From Phenylobacterium sp. J367 (lineage in GTDB: Bacteria > Pseudomonadota > Alphaproteobacteria > Caulobacterales > Caulobacteraceae): a stretch of DNA of 64,000 nucleotides. The DNA lies in the NCBI RefSeq assembly GCF_024699985.1, contig NZ_JAJONA010000001.1, forward strand, positions 3,850,501-3,914,500, read 5' to 3'. This document shows positions 58,211 through 64,000 of the stretch, one piece after another. Within the stretch, counting starts at the first letter, position 1, and each line of letters opens with the position of its first letter. Made by a program: the position numbers and the translations under genes. The notes under the pieces are model-generated. The model was not told the DNA's origin. It worked only from the letters and a program-made list of their open reading frames with translations, and did no database searches.

Positions 58211-58702
58211 ATGAAAGCCCGAATGGCCGCCATGTGGGTGGCGGCGATCGGTGCGGCGATTCTCCCGATCACGGCCAGGGCGCAGGATTCCTGCGCCGGC
58301 GCGGCGGAGCCGGGATTCGTCCGGCTGACGGTGCGGGCGCAGAACGTGCAGTCGAGCGCCGGCGAGGTGGCCTTCACCCTCTACCCCAACATCAAGCGCC
58401 GCTTCCTGGCGGCGGGCGGCAAGCTGCTGCGGACGCGGGTGAAGGCGCAGGCGGGGACCACGTCCGCCTGTTTCTGGGTCGCACCGGGCGCCTACGCCCT
58501 GGCCGTCTATCACGACGCCGACGGGGACCGGGATTTCGACCGCAGCCGGCTGGGCTCGCCCGTCGAGGGCTTCGCCTTCTCGAACAATCCGCCCACCCGA
58601 TTCGGCCTGCCGGCCTTCGAGGCGGCGCGCTTCGACGTCGGGCCGGAGGGCCGCCAGCTCGCGGTGCAGATGCGTTACCTGCGCGCCGATCTGAGCCGGT
58701 AG
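58211..58702 (+). CDS. DUF2141 exported protein
   Basis: The 163-aa protein has a signal peptide (residues 1-24, ending TARAQ) and a DUF2141 beta-sandwich: GFVRLTVRAQNVQSSAGEVAFTLYPNIKRRFLAAG, then APGAYALAVYHDADGDRDFDRSRLGSPVEGFAFSNNPP, whose HDADGDRDFD resembles a calcium-binding loop. Function is unknown. It is divergent from the HIT gene and its 3' end overlaps the convergent phosphoesterase gene by 28 bases. Its place in the lipid locus may be incidental. Confidence 0.85.
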   Translation: MKARMAAMWVAAIGAAILPITARAQDSCAGAAEPGFVRLTVRAQNVQSSAGEVAFTLYPNIKRRFLAAGGKLLRTRVKAQAGTTSACFWVAPGAYALAVYHDADGDRDFDRSRLGSPVEGFAFSNNPPTRFGLPAFEAARFDVGPEGRQLAVQMRYLRADLSR

Positions 58703-59571
58703 GCGCCGAGCGGCGCAAATTCCCCGTCCGCCGTCGCGCCGCGCGCGCTGACCCGGGTCGTGAAGCCGGCCTCGGTCCGGGCGATGGCCAGCTCGTGCCA
58801 GCGCGCCGCCTCGCCGTGCCCGCCGGGCGCCGCGGACGCCGAGGGCACGCCCAGCACGGGGATCGGGCCGTCCGGTCCGGCGATCCGGGTCACCAGCGAT
58901 TCGTGGGCGTGGCCGTGCAGGACGAGCTCGGCGCCCTCCGCGGCCAGCACGGCCCGCAGCTCCAGCGCGTCGGTCAGAGACTTCCGCCGGGACACCGCCC
59001 CCTCCGCGACCGGGTGGTGCAGGAGCACGAGACGGTAGAGCCCAGACGCGCGGGTCTCGCGGAGCACCTGCGCCAGCCGCGCGATCTGCTCCGCGCCCAG
59101 CTTGCCCTGGGCCAGGTGCAGCGCGGTGGGAACCGCCGAGCTGAGGTTGATCAGCGCCACCGGCCCGCGCAACCGCACGCGCGGGAAGGGCCCGGTCGCC
59201 TCGTCGCCCAGCCAGTCGGCCCAGGCCGCCAGGGGATCGCCGGCCCGGCGATCGATCAGGGCGTCGTGGTTGCCCGGGCTCACCGTCACGTCGCCGGCGG
59301 GGCCGAGGCCCGCCAGCCAGGCGCGGGCCTGGTCGTATTCCTCATGAGTCGAGAAGTTCGTCAGGTCGCCCGTCAGCACGATGTGGTCGGGGGCATGCGC
59401 CTTCACGTCGGCGACCAGGGCGGCCAGCACCTCCGGCCGGTGGACCTTCGATTTCCGCCGCCAGGCGATCCGGGAAAGCGCCCGCTTCGACACGGCGTCG
59501 GCGAGCCCCAGCTTCATGGGCGGCGGCGCCAGATGCGGGTCCGAGAAGTGGGCGAGGCGGATCTGCGACAA
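58675..59571 (-). CDS. Calcineurin-like metallophosphoesterase
   Basis: The 298-aa protein has the metallophosphoesterase blocks in order: LAHFSDPHL, VLTGDLTNFSTHEEY, VSPGNHDALI, VLLHHPVAEG and VLHGHAHESL. The best relatives are cyclic-nucleotide-phosphodiesterase-like or lipid-phosphatase-like proteins. In this neighbourhood a lipid phosphate or nucleotide-lipid substrate is possible but not shown. It is divergent from the CDP-alcohol transferase gene, with an 84-base gap that must hold both promoters. Confidence 0.86.
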   Translation of the reverse strand: MSQIRLAHFSDPHLAPPPMKLGLADAVSKRALSRIAWRRKSKVHRPEVLAALVADVKAHAPDHIVLTGDLTNFSTHEEYDQARAWLAGLGPAGDVTVSPGNHDALIDRRAGDPLAAWADWLGDEATGPFPRVRLRGPVALINLSSAVPTALHLAQGKLGAEQIARLAQVLRETRASGLYRLVLLHHPVAEGAVSRRKSLTDALELRAVLAAEGAELVLHGHAHESLVTRIAGPDGPIPVLGVPSASAAPGGHGEAARWHELAIARTEAGFTTRVSARGATADGEFAPLGAYRLRSARR

Positions 59572-59655
59572 AAGAAGGAGGTCCCGGAGGCGAACGGTTT
59601 CTGGTCAGGCGCGGCGCAATCTGGCTATCAAGTCCACCGCATTTGCAAAGGGGCT

Positions 59656-60775
59656 ATGGGCGTTTTGAGCGACACGGGATCGGTGGGACGGCCTCTCGGC
59701 CTGACGGTAGGCAGCGGCCAGGCCCGCATCTGGGGCATGACCGGCGCGGAACGGCTGCGCCGGCAGTTCGTGCGCGCCGACCTGGAGCCGGCCGCCGCGC
59801 CGGCCGCCGACCGCGCCGCGGTGATCGCGCGGGCCGACTGGGTGATCGACGAGAACCTGCTGAAGGCCGTGGCGAAGCGGCCGGGTTCGATGCTGGTCGC
59901 CCCGGACGGCGCAGCCGTCGCCGCCCACGCGCCGGCGGGGCAGGGGGCGTCCGTCGCCGCGGCCCTGGAGGCCGGCGGCCTTCCGACCGGTCTCGAAACC
60001 CTCGACCTCGACGCCCTGTCCTACAACGAGGCGCTCCGGAAGAAGGAGACGCCCGTCCTCGAGCCCCTGACCGAGGCCAATGTCCGCGCCGTCGAGGCCC
60101 GCACCTTCAAGGGGTCCTACAAGGGCGTCACCGACATCGTCACCAAGTACGCCTGGCCGCTGCCGGCCAGGATCGTCACCCGCTGGTGCGCGCTGGCGAA
60201 GATGACGCCCAACCAGGTCACCGCCATCGGCTTCCTGCTGGTGCTCGCCGCCTTCTGGCTGTTCTGGATCGGCGAGTTCGGCTGGGGCCTGGTCTGCGCC
60301 TGGATCATGACCTTCCTCGACACCGTCGACGGCAAGCTCGCCCGGGTGACGCTGACCTCGTCCAAGTTCGGAAACCTCTTCGACCACGGCATCGACCTGA
60401 TCCACCCGCCCTTCTGGTGGTGGGCCTGGTACGTGGGCCTGCAGCACACCGGCCAGCTCCCGCCGGACGCCGGCCTTTGGCTGGGCGTCATCCTGATCGG
60501 CTACTGGGTGCAGCGGGGTATGGAAGGCGTGTTCATGCGCCGCTACGGCTTCCACGTGCACTCGTGGCGGCCGTTCGACAGCTTCTTCCGGCTGATCACG
60601 GCGCGGCGAAACCCGAACCTGCTGATCCTGACGCCCGCCGCCCTGCTGGGCCCCGGGCCACGGGTTCTGGCTGGTCGGCGCCTGGACGGCGATCTCGCTG
60701 GCGGTCCATGCCGTGCAGCTCGCCAAGGCGCTGATGACCCCGCGCGACCAGATCGTCTCCTGGCTCTCGCGCTGA
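59656..60775 (+). CDS. CDP-alcohol phosphatidyltransferase with degenerate nucleotidyltransferase-like N-terminus (CpgA-like), one frameshift
   Basis: The 372-aa protein carries a complete CDP-alcohol phosphatidyltransferase motif: D222-x2-D225-G-x2-A-R230-x8-G239-x3-D243-x3-D247, in a membrane domain of about six helices (175-370). The first 150 residues are soluble and recall the C-terminal part of a MobA-like domain (ARADWVIDENLLKAVAKRPGSMLV) but lack its NTP-binding motifs. One extra G at 60655-60657 breaks the frame near the last helices (restoring GPGHGFWLVGAWTAISLAVHAVQLAKAL). It precedes the ceramide-kinase-like gene with a TGATG overlap. In Caulobacter three genes at this position are required for ceramide phosphoglycerate; the transferase role proposed here is inference. 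Confidence 0.85.
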
Positions 60776-61682
60776 TGCGCGCCGGCGTCATCCGGAACCC
60801 GAAGAGCTACCGCAACCAGCGCAGCATGCCCTGGGCCCAGGCCCCCGAGGGGACGCTGTTCGCCAAGCCGCGGACCAAGGAGGCGCTGTCCGAGGCGCTC
60901 CGCGAGTTCGCCGGGGCCGGCGTCGACCTCCTGGTGCTGGACGGCGGCGACGGGACGGTGCGCGATGCGCTCACCCGCATCCCCGCCGCCTTCGGCGACG
61001 CCCACCCGGCCCTGGCCGTCGTGCCCTCGGGCAAGACCAATGTGCTGGCCGAGGACCTGGGCGTCCCGGCCGACTGGACCGTGGAGCAGGCGCTGAAGCG
61101 GGCCTTCGAACCCGGCGCGCCGCGCCAGGCGCGGGCCTGCCTGGAGGTGGTCCGCCGGGACGGGTCGGAACGGCGCCGGGGTTTCGTGTTCGGCATAGGC
61201 GCCTACGTCCGCGCGACCCGGCTCGCGGCCTCGGCCCACCGGCTTGGGGCGTTCGGAACGCTGTCGGTGGCCCTGACCCTCGGGGCCTCGGTGGTCCAGA
61301 GCTTCGTGGGCCGGCCGGATCGCGGCTGGCGGGGCGGGGAGCCGGTGCGGCTGCGCCTGGCCGGCGGCGAGGCCGAGGACCACGCCCGCTTCCTGGTGCT
61401 TTCCACGACACTGGAACGCCTGCCGCTCGGCCTCAAGCCGTTCGGACCGGAACGGCCGGGCCTCAAGACGCTCGCCGTCGACGCCCCGCCCCGGCGGCTG
61501 GCGTCCGCGCTCGCCCCCTCTGGAAGGGCGAGACTCCGGCCTGGCTGGAGCCCGCCGGCTACGTCCGGCGCGACGGCGACCTGGAGGCGGCGCTCGACGG
61601 CGAGTATGTGCTGGACGGTGAAGCTTACCCTGCCGGCGACCTGATCGTGCGCGCCGGGCCGGTGCTGGAGTTCGTGACGTGA
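60775..61682 (+). CDS. cpgB: Ceramide kinase-like (DAG-kinase catalytic fold) lipid kinase, one frameshift
   Basis: The 302-aa protein begins MRAGVIRNPKSYRNQR and has the DAGK nucleotide motif LVLDGGDGTVRDALTRI (GGDGT 57-61), VVPSGKTNVLAEDLGVP and the C-terminal ALDGEYVLDGEAYPAGDLIVRAGPVLEFV that closes the domain. One C is missing at 61514-61518 (restoring APLWKGETPAWLEPAGY). A bacterial ceramide kinase of this type, CpgB, is known from Caulobacter crescentus, and the position between the CDP-alcohol transferase and spt is the same. It is coupled to both neighbours by overlaps (TGATG before, GTGA after). Confidence 0.82.
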
Positions 61683-62596
61683 CCTCGCTCGAGGCGATGC
61701 TGAAGAAGGAGCTGGCGGCGAAGGTGACGCCCGCCGCCCGCCAGTTCGCCGAGACGCTGGCGGCCGCCCAGCCGGGGGCGCTGGCGGTGATCTACTACGG
61801 CTCCACCCTGCGCACCGGGGATCTCTCGGGCCTGCTCGACTTCTACGTCCTCACCGCACAGCCGCACCGGACCGGCGTCCGGGGCGCGCTGGAGCGCCGC
61901 CTGTGGCCCGAAGTCAGCTACCGGGAGGTCGAGACCGTCGCCGGAACGCTCCGCGCCAAGGCCTCCACCATGCCGCTTTCGGTGTTCCGGCGCGCGGCGG
62001 AGGGCCGGACGCTCGACACGACGATCTGGGCGCGGTTCGTTCAGCCGGCCGGCCTCGTCTGGAGCCGCGACGCCCATGCCCGCGACGAGGTGATCGCCGC
62101 CGTCGCCGCGGCGGTCCGGACGGCCGGCGCCTACGCCGCCGTGCTCGGTCCCGAACGGGGCGTGGCGCTGGAATACTGGCGGGCGCTGTTCCGCCAGACC
62201 TACCAGGCCGAGTTCCGGGTCGAGACCGCGAGCCGGGCCGATGAGATTCTGAAGGTCGCGCCCGCCCGCTGGTCGGCGCTCCTGCCGCTCGCCTGGACGG
62301 CTCAGGGCTTCGTCTTCGAGCGGAACGGCGACGACCTGCGCCCCGCGCTCAACGACGAGTTCCGCAGGACCATGCTCGCCCGCTGGCGCGCGCGCCGGCG
62401 CTCGGGCAAGCCTCTGAACCTGGCGCGCCTCGCCAAGGCCGCCTTCACCTTCGACGGGGCGGCGCGCTACGCCGCGTGGAAGATCGAGCGGCACACGGGG
62501 ATGCCCGTGGAGGTCACGCCGTTCCGCGAGCGGCACCCGATCCTGGCGTCGCCCATCGTGCTTTGGCAGCTCTCGCGCTGGAAGAGGAAGCCCTAG
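61679..62596 (+). CDS. Tam41-like nucleotidyltransferase, candidate CTP:ceramide-1-phosphate cytidylyltransferase (CpgC-like)
   Basis: The 305-aa protein begins at GTG 61679, overlapping the kinase stop. Near the N-terminus ALAVIYYGSTLRTGDLSGLLDFYVL shows the nucleotidyltransferase GS (41-42) followed 12 residues later by D54, as in mitochondrial Tam41, which makes CDP-diacylglycerol from phosphatidate and CTP. Further on are VSYREVETVAGTLRAKASTMPLSVFRRAA and LEYWRALFRQTYQAEFRVE, also like Tam41. The last residues (HPILASPIVLWQLSRWKRKP) could be a membrane-associating helix. Next to a ceramide kinase and a CDP-alcohol transferase, the natural substrate would be ceramide-1-phosphate. The family call is fairly good; the substrate is inference. 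Confidence 0.65.
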   Translation: MTSLEAMLKKELAAKVTPAARQFAETLAAAQPGALAVIYYGSTLRTGDLSGLLDFYVLTAQPHRTGVRGALERRLWPEVSYREVETVAGTLRAKASTMPLSVFRRAAEGRTLDTTIWARFVQPAGLVWSRDAHARDEVIAAVAAAVRTAGAYAAVLGPERGVALEYWRALFRQTYQAEFRVETASRADEILKVAPARWSALLPLAWTAQGFVFERNGDDLRPALNDEFRRTMLARWRARRRSGKPLNLARLAKAAFTFDGAARYAAWKIERHTGMPVEVTPFRERHPILASPIVLWQLSRWKRKP

Positions 62597-62598
62597 GC

Positions 62599-63813
62599 CT
62601 AGCCCAGCGCGCGCTGTTCCGAGGGCAGCAGGCCGATCTGCTTGCCGACCGCCTCGAACACCGACAGCACCTCGTCGATCTGCTCGAAGCTGTGCGCGGC
62701 GCTGACGCTGGATCGCAGCAGCGGACGGTTGTCCGGCGTCGCCGGCGGCATGGCGAGGTTCAGATAGACCCCGTTGGCCAGCAGGGCGTTCCAGGCGGTC
62801 AGCGCGGCCGGAAGGTCCGGCATGACCACGGCGACGATCGGGCTGGCCGTGTCGCCGGTCGTGAAGCCCATGGCGCGCAGGCCATCGAACAGCCGCTTTG
62901 AATTGGCCTGCAGGCGGGTGCGCAGCGCGGGCTCGTCCTCGACCCGCTTCAGCGCCGCCAGGGTCGAGGCGACGACGGCCGGGGGCAGGGAGGCGGTGAA
63001 CATGTAGGGCCGCGAGACGACGCGCAGGATGTCGAAATCCGCATCGTCGGAGACGCAGAAGCCGCCGATGGCGCCCAGGCTCTTGGAGAAGGTGCCGACG
63101 ATGTAGTCGACGTCCGCTTCCACGCCGGCCGCCTCGGCCAGGCCGCGGCCCTTCTCGCCCAGCACGCCCATGGAGTGGGCCTCGTCCACCAGCAGGTAGG
63201 CGCCCATCTCCTTCTTGACCGCGACGATCTCCTTCAGCGGAGCCACGTCGCCCATCATCGAATAGATGCCCTCGACGACGATCAGCCGCTCGCCCGGCGC
63301 GTCCTTGAGGCGGCGCAGGCGCTTGGCGAGGTCTTCGGGGTCGTTGTGGCGGAAGCGGATGACTTCCGAGTGGCCGAGCCGTGCGCCGTCGTAGATCGAG
63401 GCGTGGCTGTCGGCGTCCAGGATCAGGTGGTCGCCGCGGCCGACGAGGGCCGACAGGACGCCGAGGTTCGCCTGGTAGCCGGTCGTGAACACCATGGCGT
63501 GCTCACGGCCGTAGAACTTCGCGAGGTCGCGCTCCATGGCCAGGTGGCCGCCGAAGCTGCCGTTGGCGATGCGCGAGCCGGTCGTGCCCGTGCCCCAGGT
63601 CCGCACGGCCTCGGCCGAGGCGTCGATGCAGTCGGGGTCGAAGGTCAGGCCAAGGTAGTTGTTGGTGCCGAGCAGGATGACGCGGCGGCCGCCCAGCTCC
63701 GCCTCGGTCGGCGAACGCACGGCGTCGAATCGCACGTTGAACGGGTCCGCCCCGTGGCTGCGGATACCTTCGTAGGCCTGGCTGTAGCCGAGGTGCTTGT
63801 CGAGCAGTCCCAT
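62599..63813 (-). CDS. spt: Serine palmitoyltransferase
   Basis: Spt condenses L-serine with palmitoyl thioester to 3-ketosphinganine, the first step of sphingolipid synthesis. The 404-aa alpha-oxoamine synthase has GTNNYLGLTFDP, GTGTTGSRIANGSFGGHLAMERDLAKFYG, the catalytic stretch LLVDEAHSMGVLGEKGRG (Asp210, His213) and PLP-lysine K244 in GTFSKSLGAIGGF. Relatives such as KBL and BioF share the fold, but the adjoining ACP and ceramide genes favour Spt. It ends 3 bases from the convergent Tam41-like gene and starts 12 bases after the ACP stop. Confidence 0.92.
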   Translation of the reverse strand: MGLLDKHLGYSQAYEGIRSHGADPFNVRFDAVRSPTEAELGGRRVILLGTNNYLGLTFDPDCIDASAEAVRTWGTGTTGSRIANGSFGGHLAMERDLAKFYGREHAMVFTTGYQANLGVLSALVGRGDHLILDADSHASIYDGARLGHSEVIRFRHNDPEDLAKRLRRLKDAPGERLIVVEGIYSMMGDVAPLKEIVAVKKEMGAYLLVDEAHSMGVLGEKGRGLAEAAGVEADVDYIVGTFSKSLGAIGGFCVSDDADFDILRVVSRPYMFTASLPPAVVASTLAALKRVEDEPALRTRLQANSKRLFDGLRAMGFTTGDTASPIVAVVMPDLPAALTAWNALLANGVYLNLAMPPATPDNRPLLRSSVSAAHSFEQIDEVLSVFEAVGKQIGLLPSEQRALG

Positions 63814-63825
63814 TCTTCTTTTGCC

Positions 63826-64000
63826 TTACGCCCGCAGCTCGGTGATCAGGGCGCTCAGGTCCCCGATCGTCTGAATATCCGCAAGTCGATCGAGCGGGAT
63901 CGAAATATCGAACCGATCCTCAAGCTCCATCACGATGTTCATCAGCGCCAGGGAATCCACGGAGAGATCGCGCGCGATATCGGTTTCGTCCTGTAGACGA
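63826..64000 (-). CDS. Acyl carrier protein dedicated to sphingolipid synthesis (N-terminus outside window)
   Basis: The last 57 codons of a minus-strand gene read DETDIARDLSVDSLALMNIVMELEDRFDISIPLDRLADIQTIGDLSALITELRA. The Ser in VDSLAL is the phosphopantetheine site. It lies 12 bases upstream of spt on the same strand and matches the separate ACP known beside spt in Caulobacter, which would deliver acyl groups to Spt or bCerS. The start and the next genes (expected cerR and an acyl-ACP synthetase) are beyond the window. Confidence 0.9.
   Translation of the reverse strand, partial: RLQDETDIARDLSVDSLALMNIVMELEDRFDISIPLDRLADIQTIGDLSALITELRA

Noticed and set aside
58234-61644. Apparent 1136-aa protein joining DUF2141 antiframe, CDP-alcohol transferase and lipid kinase
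   Set aside because: It is a chance concatenation caused by an indel at 60655-60657. The true transferase stop overlaps the kinase ATG, and the first 470 codons are a shadow of other genes.

Overview
The window is a very GC-rich, gene-dense stretch of an alphaproteobacterial chromosome, most likely from Caulobacteraceae (Caulobacter or Phenylobacterium type). The strongest pointers are a PopA-type REC-REC-degenerate-GGDEF protein, the gene order bcerS-lptG-lptF ... CDP-alcohol transferase-lipid kinase-Tam41-like protein-spt-acp known from the Caulobacter ceramide locus, a large TonB-dependent receptor, an NDUFS4-like protein between tRNA genes, and class I PHB synthase. I see no insertion sequence, prophage or CRISPR array; the content is chromosomal housekeeping plus lipid and envelope functions.

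Layout. 1-7.1 kb: end of rpsI, argC, msrB, a PadR/HAAS/GIN-domain operon, two lipoproteins and phaC, with a compound inverted repeat at 4.4-4.5 kb. 7.2-12.6 kb: class I aminotransferase, hom, glpX, recJ. 12.6-15.3 kb: tRNA-Glu, a double cold-shock protein, glutaminyl cyclase, a thioesterase, tRNA-Pro, an NDUFS4-like protein and tRNA-Arg. 15.3-20.3 kb: MscS channel, HAD hydrolase and the pyrimidine-degrading rutB-rutC-rutA operon with rutE divergent. 20.3-27.5 kb: P-loop kinase, SDR, metC, an orphan amino-acid-binding lipoprotein, two GNATs, sseA, cysK. 27.6-31 kb: kdsA, hldE, hldD for LPS inner core. 31-41 kb: DUF3089 protein, reductase, YCII protein, recG, sdhE, mfd, popA. 41-49.8 kb: SDR, CaiB CoA-transferase, YihY, TusA, MFS, a formaldehyde-detoxification operon (frmA-fghA-MOSC) and a 2OG-Fe(II) oxygenase. 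49.8-52.3 kb: TonB receptor.

52.8-64 kb is the most interesting region: a phosphosphingolipid locus. ACP and serine palmitoyltransferase start the sphingoid base, the GNAT protein is the bacterial ceramide synthase, a DAG-kinase-like protein is the ceramide kinase, and between them lie a Tam41-like nucleotidyltransferase and a CDP-alcohol phosphatidyltransferase. Together these suggest a route ceramide -> ceramide-1-phosphate -> CDP-ceramide -> ceramide-phospho-headgroup that parallels phosphatidylglycerol synthesis. LptF and LptG lie inside the locus next to the ceramide synthase.

A caution applies throughout. About 28 small indels, mostly +1 in G/C runs, interrupt 19 otherwise convincing genes, several of which are normally essential. 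Corrected lengths match family lengths. I read these as sequencing or assembly errors, and I give gene extents across them.
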